In this document: positions 8,428-16,662 of the stretch, one piece after another | How the letters are laid out: each line of letters begins with the position of its first letter | Position numbering within the stretch: position 1 is the first letter of the stretch | From: Nocardia blacklockiae | GTDB taxonomy: Bacteria; Actinomycetota; Actinomycetes; Mycobacteriales; Mycobacteriaceae | DNA: 64,000 nucleotides | Assembly (NCBI RefSeq): GCF_015477355.1 | Contig: NZ_JADLRJ010000015.1 | Span: 94,148 to 158,147 of the forward strand | Direction of reading: 5' to 3' | Made by a program: the position numbers and the translations under genes | The notes under the pieces: generated by a model | What the model was told of the DNA's origin: nothing | What the model saw: only the letters and a program-made list of their open reading frames with translations | The model's database searches: none

Positions 8428-8910
8428 ATGGAAGGCGACAAGGAAATCATCGGGCTGCTCAACGAGCAGTTGACAGCCGAACTCACGGCGATCAACCAGT
8501 ACTTCCTGCACGCGAAGATGCAGGAGAACTGGGGTTTCACCAAACTCGCCAAGCACACCCGCTACGAATCCATCGATGAGATGAAGCACGCGGAGCTGCT
8601 CACCGACCGGATCCTGTTCCTCGAGGGGCTGCCGAACTATCAGAAGCTCAACGCGCTGCGCATCGGGCAGACCGTGCCCGAGCAGTTGCGGGCGGACCTG
8701 CAGATCGAGATGGAGGCGGTGGACCGGCTGCGCGGCGGCATCGAGCTGATGCGTTCGCGCGGCGACGTCACCTCGGCGCGCATCTTCGAGGCCATCCTCG
8801 AGGACGAAGAGCACCACGTCGACTACCTCGAGACCGAGCTGGACCTGCTCGAGAAGCTCGGCGAGCAGCTCTACCTGCAGCGCTACACCGACACCCCCGA
8901 AGGGGACTGA
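8428..8910 (+). CDS. bfr: Bacterioferritin (haem-containing iron storage protein)
   Basis: A 160-aa bacterioferritin of standard length. All ferroxidase-centre ligands are present: Glu18, Glu51, His54, Glu94, Glu127 and His130; the haem ligand Met52 is also there (IDEMKHAE). Twenty-four subunits form a shell that oxidises and stores iron. Start chosen at ATG 8428 (MEGDKEIIGLLNEQL), the normal family N terminus; an in-frame GTG at 8410 would add six atypical residues. It follows bfd by 60 bp and has a weak iron-box-like sequence upstream. A hairpin just after the stop may terminate transcription. Confidence 0.96.
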   Translation: MEGDKEIIGLLNEQLTAELTAINQYFLHAKMQENWGFTKLAKHTRYESIDEMKHAELLTDRILFLEGLPNYQKLNALRIGQTVPEQLRADLQIEMEAVDRLRGGIELMRSRGDVTSARIFEAILEDEEHHVDYLETELDLLEKLGEQLYLQRYTDTPEGD

Positions 8911-8911
8911 T

Positions 8912-8926
8912 CGGGCCGGCGGCCCG
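8912..8926 (+). terminator. GC-rich hairpin after bfr
   Basis: CGGGCC-GGC-GGCCCG forms a 6-bp perfect stem with a 3-base loop one base after the bfr stop, between convergent genes. No T-run follows, which is usual for candidate terminators in GC-rich actinobacteria. Confidence 0.4.
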
Positions 8927-8989
8927 CGCCGAGGCCGTGGAGGATCGTCTCGACGACGACGTCCGCGGCCTGGGCGCAATCCGCGGTGA

Positions 8990-9391
8990 TCAGAAGCGGA
9001 AGGTGGCGCCCGCGCCTTCCAGCGCGCAGGTGTTGGCGAAGGTGTGCTGGTAGTCGACGGGGCGCGATTCCCATGTGCCGGTGACCCGCACGGTCACCGG
9101 ATCCCAGATCATCGTGCACATGCGATGCTCGTCGCCCGCCGCGACCGCGTCGAGGTCGCCGCCGCGCTCGGTGAGCTGTGCGCAGGCGGCCTGCGGATCG
9201 GGATGGGTGCCGCCCGCGGGCTGGCAGTCCAGGGTCACCGTCCGCTGCGGCGGCGCGGACTGGTCACCGGGCGCGACCGACAGCGTGAGCCGCGATCCCG
9301 GTTCGTCCTGGGCATGGGCGGGTCCGGTCAGCGCCAGCGCCGCGAGCAGCACACCGGGCGCGACGACCAGGGCCCGTATCGGAAAACGCAC
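8990..9391 (-). CDS. Secreted SSI-family (subtilisin inhibitor-like) protease inhibitor
   Basis: A 133-aa exported protein. Signal peptide about residues 1-27 (MRFPIRALVVAPGVLLAALA, cleavage near AHA-QDE). The mature part matches the Streptomyces subtilisin inhibitor fold: LTLSVAPGD, RTVTLDCQPAGGTHPDPQAAC, CTMIWDPVTVRVTGTW, YQHTFANTCAL and the terminal TFRF. Four cysteines (about 56, 70, 92 and 121) can form the two family disulfides; the reactive loop around the third cysteine (RMCTMI) differs from classical SSI (PMVYDP). It would inhibit subtilisin-like serine proteases outside the cell. GTG start with GGAGG about 9 bp upstream. Convergent with bfr. Confidence 0.88.
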   Translation of the reverse strand: MRFPIRALVVAPGVLLAALALTGPAHAQDEPGSRLTLSVAPGDQSAPPQRTVTLDCQPAGGTHPDPQAACAQLTERGGDLDAVAAGDEHRMCTMIWDPVTVRVTGTWESRPVDYQHTFANTCALEGAGATFRF

Positions 9392-9475
9392 GTCATCGAC
9401 CTCCGCCTCGACTGATCACTTCGCCACCGAGCCTAGCCCCGCCGCCCGAGTGGCCCGGCGCACCGCAGTCGTCAC

Positions 9476-9555
9476 CGCATGACGGCGGCCGTCGCCGGAC
9501 CCGTAGGTACGCGACCGCATGGCGGCGGCCGTCGACGGGCCCGCAGGTACGCGAC
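9476..9555. repeat. 40-bp tandem repeat, two copies plus a short third fragment
   Basis: Units 9476-9515 and 9516-9555 are 36/40 identical; a few bases of a third unit follow (9556-9562). Each unit carries an ATG (9479, 9519) in the leader of the downstream gene, which complicates its start. The repeat lies between the divergent SSI gene and the EEP-fold gene. Confidence 0.85.
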
Positions 9556-9617
9556 CGGATGGCGAACCGGTCATGGCCGGGTTGGTGGCGGACCCGGCCG
9601 CGTGTTTGCCTGTAGCC

Positions 9618-10574
9618 GTGTGGTCGAAGGTGATTCGGGTCGGGGTTCAGGTGCTCGCGGGACTCGCGACCTTCGCGGGGGCGGTGGGCGTCGGGTTGCA
9701 TTTCAGTTCCTCGTGGGCGCGGGTGTTGGTGCTGGCGGCATCGGGTGCCCCGTATTTGATGGTCGGCGCGGTGGTCGGGGTCGTGGGGTTCGCCGCGGTG
9801 CGCAATCGGGTGGGGGCGGCGGTGGCGATCGTGGTCGTCGCCGCGGCGCTGTGGACACTCGCCCCGCTCTACGCCGGGCGCTCCAGCGCGGCCGACGGGC
9901 CCGGTGTGACGGTCCTGCAGTCCAATCTGCTGTTCGACGGCGCGGACCCGGCGGCGCTGGTCGAGCAGGTGCGCGCCCGGAACGTCACGGTGCTCACGGT
10001 CGACGAACTCACCCCGGCCGCGGTCGAGGCGCTGGGCCGGGCGGGGCTCGACGAGCTACTGCCGCACCGGTTCCTGTCCCCGGGCCGGACCGCGACCGGG
10101 ACCGGCATCTGGAGCGCCCACCCGCTGTCGGAGACCGTCGAATACGACGGGTTCGTCCTGAACCAGCTGTCGGCCACGGCGGCCGTCCCGGGCGTCGGAC
10201 CGGTCACCGTGTACGCGTTCCATCCCGTGCCGCCGATCTTCGGCACGCGGCAGTGGGGCGACGAATTGGCCCGGCTCCGTGCGATTCTCGACCGCGCGCC
10301 GGACCGTCCGGCGATCGTCGGCGGCGACTTCAACGCGACCTACGACCACGCGCAGTTCCGCGCGCTGCTGACCGGACGCTTCCACGACGCCGCCGAGCAA
10401 TCGGGCGCGGGCTACCTGGCCACCTATCCCACCGACAAGCGCTGGCCGCCGCTCATCGGCATCGACCACATCCTCGTCGCGGGCGGCCGCGCGGGCGGCG
10501 TGGACACCGTGTCGCTGCCCGGCGCGGACCACCGGGCGCTGGTGGCGCGGATCGGATTCGATTCGGCGCGTTGA
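9618..10574 (+). CDS. Membrane-anchored endonuclease/exonuclease/phosphatase-fold protein
   Basis: Two to three hydrophobic segments (about residues 5-25, 30-52 and 56-75 from GTG 9618) precede an extracytoplasmic EEP domain. Motifs in order: VLQSNLLF, a degenerate acidic region TVDELTPAAVEALG, IVGGDFNATYDHAQFR, IGIDHILV and GADHRALVARI, which together make the metal-dependent active site. The family includes phosphodiesterases and nucleases; the substrate cannot be told. The frame remains open upstream to ATGs at 9519 and 9573, but the first lies in a tandem repeat and the extra residues are low-complexity, so I prefer 9618, just before the first membrane helix. Convergent with the acyltransferase, 11 bp apart. 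Confidence 0.78.
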   Translation: MWSKVIRVGVQVLAGLATFAGAVGVGLHFSSSWARVLVLAASGAPYLMVGAVVGVVGFAAVRNRVGAAVAIVVVAAALWTLAPLYAGRSSAADGPGVTVLQSNLLFDGADPAALVEQVRARNVTVLTVDELTPAAVEALGRAGLDELLPHRFLSPGRTATGTGIWSAHPLSETVEYDGFVLNQLSATAAVPGVGPVTVYAFHPVPPIFGTRQWGDELARLRAILDRAPDRPAIVGGDFNATYDHAQFRALLTGRFHDAAEQSGAGYLATYPTDKRWPPLIGIDHILVAGGRAGGVDTVSLPGADHRALVARIGFDSAR

Positions 10575-10585
10575 CCTTTCGCGGC

Positions 10586-12682
10586 TCACCACCAGCCGAA
10601 GATGGGCCGCAGCTGCCGCTCCAATGCGGGCGCCAGCGAGCGTGAATACGTCGCGGTCAAGTGATGCTCGTCGTGGTAGAGCAGGACATTGCCCGCCACC
10701 ACGGGACAGATCTGCGGGCCGCAGACCGCGTCGCTCAGGTCGATCGGGAAGAGGTTGGGGAAGGCGGCGGCCGGTGCCGCGGCGGGATCGACGGGGTCGA
10801 GGGCGTCGGTGCGGGGCATGCCGCAGCCGTCGCGATCGCCGCCCTGGGCGAGACAGTCGATGGCGCGGTAGCGAATCCCGTTGCGCCGCAACCACGGCGT
10901 ATCCCGCACCACGACGACGTGGAGACCGCGCTCGGCGAACTGGGTCCACACGTCCACGTAGTCGGCGGGCGTCTCGTCGCCGGTGGTGTCGCGCGGGCGG
11001 GTCCCGGTGGTGAACACCCAGTCCGGCCGCTCGACGCCGAGCCGATCGATCACCTCGCGCGACCAGTCGCGGCAGTCGGGGATGCTCTCGCCCTTGTACA
11101 TCGTGTCCGCCGAGACGGTCAGCGGGCAGCCCATCTTCAGGTACACCACGATCCGGAACGCGTGCTGCCTGCCGAGTTCGTGCAGTGCGGGAATCCAGTG
11201 CTCGGCGTGCGAACTGCCCACCACCGCGAGCGTGCGATGCGCGTCGGGGTCGCCGTAGACGCAGGTGACGACGTCGCGGGTGTCGAAGTCGGCGATGCAG
11301 CCGTCGCGGGCGGGATAGGCGCGGTCGGCGGGCGCCTCGGCGATCGACGGGCGCATCGGGGCGTCGGGCGCACCGACGCCGGCCGCGAGCTGTTCCGCGC
11401 CGGGATACCGCGCGCGGTCCAGGTCGCCGACCGGATGCGGCGGATTCGAGCCGACCACCACGATCCACACCGTCGCGAGCACCGCGACCGCCGTGCCCGC
11501 CGCCGACACCGCGACGCCCGCCCGGCGGCGATAGGTCGCCGACGCCTGCGGCTCGGCCGCGCGGAGCCGCAGCGGCTGTTCGACGAACCGGTGCGTCGCC
11601 CACGCTGCCGCCAGCGACACCGCGATCACCACGAGCCCGTCGGCGAATCCCGCGTCGGGACGGCCGCGTTCGGTCAGGTAGAAGATGAGGATCGGCCAGT
11701 GCCACAGGTACAGCGCGTAGGCGATGTCCCCGAGCCGCAGCATCGGAGCCCAGGTGAGCAGCCGGTTCGGCAGCGGTCGTGCCGCCGGGTCCGCCGTGTT
11801 CCCGGCGATGATCAGCGCGGCGGCGGCGCACACGGGGAACAGCGCGGCCGGTCCCGGGAACAGGCTCGCCCCCTCGAACAACCACCCGCACGCCACGACC
11901 GCCGCGAGACCGAGCACGGCCAGCACGGACCGCATCCAGCGCGGCGGCGCGAGGTAGGGCAGGGCCACCGCGAGCAGCGCCCCGACGAGCAGTTCCCACG
12001 CCCGCGCCACACTGTCGTAGTAGTTCCAGCCCTGCTGGTCCGCGCTGCCGTGCGCGGCGTAGGCGAACGACAGCAGCGCGAGCACCGCGAAGACCGCGAG
12101 CCAGGCCCGCGTCGGCACCCGCGAGGCCGCGAATCTCGCGCCCAGCCAGCACATTCCGGCGACCAGCAGCATCGCGGCCAGGTAATACTGCCCCTGCACC
12201 GACATCGACCACAGGTGCTGCAGCGGGCTCACCGACGGATCGGCGGCCGCGTAGTTCGACCACGACAGCGCCAGGTGCCAGTTCTGGTAGTAGAACAGCG
12301 AGGCGACCGTCTGGTCGGCCAGTTCGTTCCACTGGGTGTAGGGACGCAGCAGCACCGTCGCCGCGACGACCGCCGCCAGCACCGTCACCAGCGCTGGGAG
12401 CAGCCGGCGCGCGGTCCGCCGCAGGGTGGCGCCCAGGCCCACCGACCCGGACGCCGCCCGGCGCAGCAGCAGCCCGGTGAAGAAGAAGCCCGACAGCACC
12501 AGGAACACGTCCACGCCGCCGGACACCCGCCCGAACCAGACGTGGAACACGACCACCAGCCCGATGGCCACACCGCGCAGACCGTCCAGGTCGAGCCGGT
12601 AGGTCGCGGCGCCCGAGCGTTCCGGGGCTCGGGTCCGGCGGCCGCGTGCGCCGATCTGCGTCCTCGCGGGCCGGGCCGTCAC
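10586..12682 (-). CDS. AT3-type membrane acyltransferase with C-terminal SGNH domain
   Basis: A 698-aa OafA/YrhL-like protein. Residues about 28-375 are a 10-helix acyltransferase-3 domain, starting YRLDLDGLRGVAIGLVVVFH and containing GGVDVFLVLSGFF and the YLWHWPILI signature. After a further membrane helix (about 400) an extracytoplasmic SGNH hydrolase-like domain follows, with VVGSSHAEHWIPAL (nucleophile Ser) and the DxxH-like YHDEHHLT. Such proteins O-acetylate (or otherwise O-acylate) cell-wall polysaccharides or glycolipids, passing the acyl group across the membrane. Target glycan unknown. The N-terminal 25 residues are basic. A 16-bp palindrome lies about 150 bp upstream. Confidence 0.88.
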   Translation of the reverse strand: MTARPARTQIGARGRRTRAPERSGAATYRLDLDGLRGVAIGLVVVFHVWFGRVSGGVDVFLVLSGFFFTGLLLRRAASGSVGLGATLRRTARRLLPALVTVLAAVVAATVLLRPYTQWNELADQTVASLFYYQNWHLALSWSNYAAADPSVSPLQHLWSMSVQGQYYLAAMLLVAGMCWLGARFAASRVPTRAWLAVFAVLALLSFAYAAHGSADQQGWNYYDSVARAWELLVGALLAVALPYLAPPRWMRSVLAVLGLAAVVACGWLFEGASLFPGPAALFPVCAAAALIIAGNTADPAARPLPNRLLTWAPMLRLGDIAYALYLWHWPILIFYLTERGRPDAGFADGLVVIAVSLAAAWATHRFVEQPLRLRAAEPQASATYRRRAGVAVSAAGTAVAVLATVWIVVVGSNPPHPVGDLDRARYPGAEQLAAGVGAPDAPMRPSIAEAPADRAYPARDGCIADFDTRDVVTCVYGDPDAHRTLAVVGSSHAEHWIPALHELGRQHAFRIVVYLKMGCPLTVSADTMYKGESIPDCRDWSREVIDRLGVERPDWVFTTGTRPRDTTGDETPADYVDVWTQFAERGLHVVVVRDTPWLRRNGIRYRAIDCLAQGGDRDGCGMPRTDALDPVDPAAAPAAAFPNLFPIDLSDAVCGPQICPVVAGNVLLYHDEHHLTATYSRSLAPALERQLRPIFGWW

Positions 12683-12830
12683 CGCGACCGGCGCGCCGGG
12701 CGTCCGCGGCGCACGGTCGCGGTGCGAACCGGCGCGGGACGGGCGGGGAGGAGGGGCTGCACGATATGTCTCTTACCACGGTGCTCGAAGACGGGTCCAA
12801 TCCGCCGCGGCCCATAGCTGACGATTCGCT

Positions 12831-12846
12831 GCCGTACCGGTACGGC
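12831..12846. promoter_or_regulatory. 16-bp perfect palindrome GCCGTACCGGTACGGC
   Basis: Fully self-complementary sequence midway in the 297-bp gap (12683-12979) between the divergent acyltransferase and SRPBCC genes. Size and symmetry fit a dimeric repressor site. No other feature is evident in the gap. Confidence 0.4.
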
Positions 12847-12979
12847 GGCCGGCGGGAGCGGTGTTATTGCGTACCAGGGTAACTGCCTGGTCGCTCCGGG
12901 CGCGTCGCGGACCCGGCCCCGGTGACCGCCCGCTGTCGCCGGGTGGCGCGCCGGGGCGGTGTGATGCTTCGATCGTGAG

Positions 12980-13441
12980 ATGACCGACAGCACCACCGAC
13001 ACGCGCATCGTCTCGGCCGCCCGCGAGATCGCGGCCGGCGCGGACCGAATCTTCGAACTGATCGCCGAGCCGTCCCAGCAGCCGCGCTGGGACGGCAACG
13101 ACAACCTGTCGGAAGCCGCAGCGGGACAACGCCCGCACGCGGTGGGCGACGTCTTCGTCACGACGCTCACCAAGCCGGGCGTGGTGCGGGAGAACCACGT
13201 GGTCGAGTTCGAGGAGGGCCGCCGCATCGCGTGGCGCCCGGCCGAACCGGGTGCGCAGCCGCCCGGGCACCTGTGGCGCTGGGAACTCGAACCGGTGGAC
13301 GAGTCGCGCACCCGCGTCACCCACACCTACGACTGGACGCTGCTGAACGACGAGAAGCGGCTGGTCCGGGCGCGCGCCACCACCGCCGACAACCTGCGCG
13401 CCTCCCTCGATCGCCTCGCCGAACTCGCCGAGCGGGACTGA
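12980..13441 (+). CDS. SRPBCC (START-like, polyketide cyclase/dehydratase) family protein
   Basis: A 153-aa single-domain protein with the usual order of the SRPBCC fold: an N-terminal strand (TRIVSAAREIAAGADRIFELIAEPSQQPRWDG), a central sheet, the WRWELEPVDESRTRVTHTYDWT strand pair, and a long C-terminal helix ending LDRLAELAE. The fold makes a hydrophobic ligand pocket; roles range from polyketide aromatisation to lipid binding, and the ligand cannot be predicted. It is convergent with the PucR gene, six bases apart. Confidence 0.82.
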   Translation: MTDSTTDTRIVSAAREIAAGADRIFELIAEPSQQPRWDGNDNLSEAAAGQRPHAVGDVFVTTLTKPGVVRENHVVEFEEGRRIAWRPAEPGAQPPGHLWRWELEPVDESRTRVTHTYDWTLLNDEKRLVRARATTADNLRASLDRLAELAERD

Positions 13442-13446
13442 TGCGG

Positions 13447-14670
13447 CTACCTGGTGGCGCGGTAGCTGCGCGCCACCAGCGCCGACCGTAGGTACCACAG
13501 CCCGGCCGGCTGGGTCGGGTCGAAACCGGTCAGGTGCGCGACGCGTTTGAGCCGATAGTCGACGGTGTTGGTGTGCACGTGCAGCGCCCGCGCGGTCTGC
13601 TGCCGGTTCAGGTTGGTGGCGATGTGCTTGCGCAGGGTGCCGAGCAGTTCGGGATGCGCGTCGAGCACGTCCAGCAGCGCGCCGAGGTACTCGCGGCCCG
13701 GGCCCGGCCGGGTCAGCTGGTACTCCAGCGCCAGTTCGTCGAAGCGGTAGAGCGCGGGCCGGCACTGCAGGCGCTGCACCATGTCGAGCAGGTCGTGGGC
13801 GCGCTGCGCGGCGTCCGGGATGTCGGTCGCGCTCGCCTCGATCACGGCGGCGGTGACGGGCACCTGCGCGTTGCGCGACAGCGCCGCCACGAACTCGTCG
13901 AGGTCGCCGTCGCCGAGGGTGGTGGTCGGCACGAGCACCGTGCCGCCGTCGACGCTCAGCAGCGACAGCGCGGTGTCGGCGCAGCGGTCGGCCAGCACCG
14001 CCTGCACCCGCCGCAGCTTGCGCCGGGCCACCACCTGGCCGTTCAGCGCGGGGTTGCGCTCGTCCGGATGGGTCGGGATCGACAGCGCGACAACGTGATA
14101 CGACTCGGCGATCTCGATGCCCGATTCGCGGGCCATCACCGAGGTCGGGTGGCCGGCCAGCAGCGCCGAGGTGAGGGTGTGCACGGCGGTGTGGTGTTCG
14201 CCGACCACGCCGCGCAGCTCCTTGACGTAGGCGCGCGAGACGGTGGCGTTGATGGTGTCGAGCACGTCCAGCAGGCGCCGCGACGCGCCCTTGAGGCTGT
14301 CGAAGTCGTCGGGGGTGGCGCGATCGAGGATGAGGTCGAAGCCGAGCCGGAAGCCCTCGTGCAGCGCGTGCTGGATGGTGTCGATCGGAATGCCCTCGCG
14401 GGCCCAGTTGGCCGCGGCCTGTTCGAGCCGCGCGGTCTTGTCCGGGATGTCGGTGCCGTCGAGCATGCTGATCGCCAATTCGAGGCAGGCCCGGGTGACG
14501 GCGGTGATGTCGCCGCGCAGCGCGTCGCCGGGCAGCGTGCCGCACGGCGCGACATTGTCGACGAAGTGGCCTACCATCTTCCGCGCCAGGGCGCGCACAT
14601 CCTTGAGCGGGGAGGTGACCGGTTGCCCCGAGACGGTGAGGTCGTGGTGCTCGGTGCTGGTAGCCGTCAT
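13447..14670 (-). CDS. PucR-family transcriptional regulator
   Basis: A 407-aa regulator closely related to the partial gene at the right window edge. The sensor region contains LRRVQAVLADRCADTALSLLSVDGGTVLVP. The C-terminal DNA-binding part is NLNRQQTARALHVHTNTVDYRLKRV followed by AHLTGFDPTQPAGLWYLRSALVARSY. Start set at ATG 14670 because GGAAGGG lies about 8 bp upstream; an in-frame start 13 codons earlier lacks a site. Together with 3357 and 63459 it belongs to an expanded family of paralogues typical of Nocardia. Targets unknown. Confidence 0.84.
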   Translation of the reverse strand: MTATSTEHHDLTVSGQPVTSPLKDVRALARKMVGHFVDNVAPCGTLPGDALRGDITAVTRACLELAISMLDGTDIPDKTARLEQAAANWAREGIPIDTIQHALHEGFRLGFDLILDRATPDDFDSLKGASRRLLDVLDTINATVSRAYVKELRGVVGEHHTAVHTLTSALLAGHPTSVMARESGIEIAESYHVVALSIPTHPDERNPALNGQVVARRKLRRVQAVLADRCADTALSLLSVDGGTVLVPTTTLGDGDLDEFVAALSRNAQVPVTAAVIEASATDIPDAAQRAHDLLDMVQRLQCRPALYRFDELALEYQLTRPGPGREYLGALLDVLDAHPELLGTLRKHIATNLNRQQTARALHVHTNTVDYRLKRVAHLTGFDPTQPAGLWYLRSALVARSYRATR

Positions 14671-14918
14671 CGTCGATTCCCTTCCGCCGGCGCGGCATTC
14701 GCGTAGCACCTCACGGTAACGCTCCGGTCACGGCCGGACGGCCGACCTGGTGGTGTTCTGTGAACGCACGGGGTGGCGACCGTCGCGGACTGTGATCGGT
14801 CACAGCGCGGTGCGCACGCGAGCCCGGGCGCGGCCCGCAGGATTCGGCATTCCGGGACGGGTGCGGCGGCGTGGTGTCGTACCGTCGAAGGCAGGTACCG
14901 ATGGTGGAAGGAGTGGGT

Positions 14919-15260
14919 ATGAGCGCGGAGCCACACGATGCGGGTTCGGTCGGCAGACCCGGTCCCGCCCGGCGACATACCGCCGCCCACGACGCCACGG
15001 TACGCGCGGGCTTCGCGTCGGCGCTGTCGGTCGTCCAGGCGGCCGAGGCCGCGGGCGTGTCGACCCTGGACTGGTTCGAGTACGCGGCGGCGAACTGCCG
15101 GCACAGCGGCGTCTCGCGCGACGCGGTGCACAGCGCGGTCGCGGGCGGCATCGCCGAGGGGCTGGACGACAGCGACGAGACGGCTCCCGGCGCGGACGGC
15201 TCGCTCACCACGCTGCGCGAGCTGCTGACCACCACGGTCGACCGGATCTACCGGAGCTGA
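14919..15260 (+). CDS. Small protein of unknown function
   Basis: A 113-aa protein with no signal or membrane segment and no family I recognise. It appears helical: an alanine-rich helix pair FASALSVVQAAEAAGVSTLDWFEYAAANCRHSGVSRDAVHSAVAGG is followed by an acidic stretch (LDDSDE) and a C-terminal helix LRELLTTTVDRIY. ATG 14919 is preceded by GGAAGGAG, which supports translation. It sits between a PucR gene (divergent) and a TetR gene (downstream, 93 bp). Codon use is normal for the window. Confidence 0.6.
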   Translation: MSAEPHDAGSVGRPGPARRHTAAHDATVRAGFASALSVVQAAEAAGVSTLDWFEYAAANCRHSGVSRDAVHSAVAGGIAEGLDDSDETAPGADGSLTTLRELLTTTVDRIYRS

Positions 15261-15353
15261 GCGGCCGGAAACCGTTGTGCCGCCGCACCTTCGGCCGGTC
15301 CGCCCGCCGCATAGAATGGCCGGTGACCGGTCGAGGCGGTGGGAGGCGTGGGT

Positions 15354-16019
15354 GTGACCCGATTGTCGGGTGTGTACGACGCGTCCCGGCCCGGGCTGCC
15401 GCGCGGGCGCAGCCGCCTGCCGGCCGAGCGGGCGCGGGCCGAGCAGCGGTCCCGGCTGTTGCGCGGGGTGATCTCGGCGGTCGCCGAGAAGGGGTACGCG
15501 GCCACCACGGTCGCCGATATCGTTGCGCGCGCACGGGTTTCGCGGCGTGAGTTCTATCAGCACTTCGGCGACAAGCAACAGTGCTTCCTGGACGCGGCGA
15601 TGGCGGGGGCCGAAGTGGTGTTCGCGGCGCTGGATCCGCCGCCCGCGAACGGCTCCGCCCCGGCCGATCCGCTGGCGCTGCTGCGGCTGCGGGTGCGCGG
15701 CTATCTCGACATGTGCGCTCGGGAGCCGGAATTCACCCGCTGCCTGATCGTGGAGCTACCGGGCATGGGCGCGCTGGGGCTGGCGCTGCGCAACGCGGGC
15801 TATCAGCGCATCGCGGAGATCCTGCGGGAGTGGCACGGCCGGGCGCGCGCGGTGTATCCGGGCTGGCCGGAGGTGCCGGAGGCGATGTTCACCGCGGCGG
15901 TGGGCGCGATCGAGGAGTTGGTGCTGGGTCCGATCAGCGCGGGGTTCCCCGACGAGATCCCCGCGCTCGAGGAAGCGGCGGTGCAGGTGCTGGTGCGGCT
16001 GTTCGCCGTTCCGGCCTGA
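15354..16019 (+). CDS. TetR-family transcriptional regulator
   Basis: A 221-aa TetR-type repressor. The helix-turn-helix is in RLLRGVISAVAEKGYAATTVADIVARARVSRREFYQHFGDKQQCFLDA (about residues 40-88); the rest is a ligand-binding helical domain with CxRE/PEF-like features (YLDMCAREPEFTRCLIVELPGMG). Start taken at GTG 15354, seven bases after GGGAGG; a GTG at 15339 is inside that site region. It converges with the mce operon, ending six bases from it. Mce operons are often regulated by a local TetR- or FadR-type protein, but this one is not at the operon promoter, so the link is speculative. Confidence 0.85.
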   Translation: MTRLSGVYDASRPGLPRGRSRLPAERARAEQRSRLLRGVISAVAEKGYAATTVADIVARARVSRREFYQHFGDKQQCFLDAAMAGAEVVFAALDPPPANGSAPADPLALLRLRVRGYLDMCAREPEFTRCLIVELPGMGALGLALRNAGYQRIAEILREWHGRARAVYPGWPEVPEAMFTAAVGAIEELVLGPISAGFPDEIPALEEAAVQVLVRLFAVPA

Positions 16020-16024
16020 CGCGC

Positions 16025-16648
16025 TCAGCGGGTGGGCAGCGCGCCGCCGAGGCCGCCCACGTCGGTGATCTGCCAGCCGTGGGCGCTGTCGACGGTGACG
16101 TCGTAGGTGACCGTCATCCGCCCGCCGTCGGGGTTCTGGGCGTTGGTCGAGGTGACGTCGACGAACACGTCGACCTTGTACACGCCGCCGGTCTTCGAGA
16201 TCACCTTCGCGGCGAGGGGCGCGGCCGTGGAGGTCCATTTCAGCGGGAGCAGGATCTCCTCGAGTTTCGGTGCGGTGGCGTCGAACTTGCTCGCCAGCTG
16301 CGGGCTGGTGTTGGCCTTCAGCTTGCTCACCCAGGCGGCGACGTTCTGGTGATCGATGGTCGACGCGCCGACGGCGTAGTCGGTGGCGACCTGCTCGGCG
16401 TGCCGATCGCCGTCCGCGGTCGCGCGCTGTTCCGCGAGATCGCCACGCGCCGAATACCATCCGAAACACGCGACGGCCAGCGCGGCGACCAGGACGAGCA
16501 GCCCGGCCGAACGCGCCAGGGCGGGTACCGATATCGACACGGTCCGCCCGCGCACCGGAATCTTTTCCCGCACAACGGAATCTTCCGCCGCTGGAGCAGC
16601 GGCGGACGGCTCGGGAGTCGCGGCGGGGGTGGGGGTTTCGCGGGTCAT
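16025..16648 (-). CDS. Mce-associated membrane protein (Mas)
   Basis: A 207-aa single-pass protein: a proline/alanine-rich cytoplasmic N terminus (about 1-30), a membrane helix (about 47-66, SAGLLVLVAALAVACFGWYSA) and an extracytoplasmic domain with VGASTIDHQNVAAWVSKLKANTSPQLASKF and a C-terminal beta region ending GWQITDVGG, typical of Mce-associated proteins. These are thought to stabilise the Mce lipid importer. It is the last gene of the mce operon, 14 bp after mceF, with GAAGG upstream of its ATG. Confidence 0.86.
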   Translation of the reverse strand: MTRETPTPAATPEPSAAAPAAEDSVVREKIPVRGRTVSISVPALARSAGLLVLVAALAVACFGWYSARGDLAEQRATADGDRHAEQVATDYAVGASTIDHQNVAAWVSKLKANTSPQLASKFDATAPKLEEILLPLKWTSTAAPLAAKVISKTGGVYKVDVFVDVTSTNAQNPDGGRMTVTYDVTVDSAHGWQITDVGGLGGALPTR

Positions 16649-16662
16649 GGCCTTCCTTCGGG

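Noticed and set aside
10661-12817. Plus-strand open frame of more than 700 codons opposite the acyltransferase
   Set aside because: Arg/His/Gln-rich shadow without domains; the minus strand shows the AT3 and SGNH motifs.
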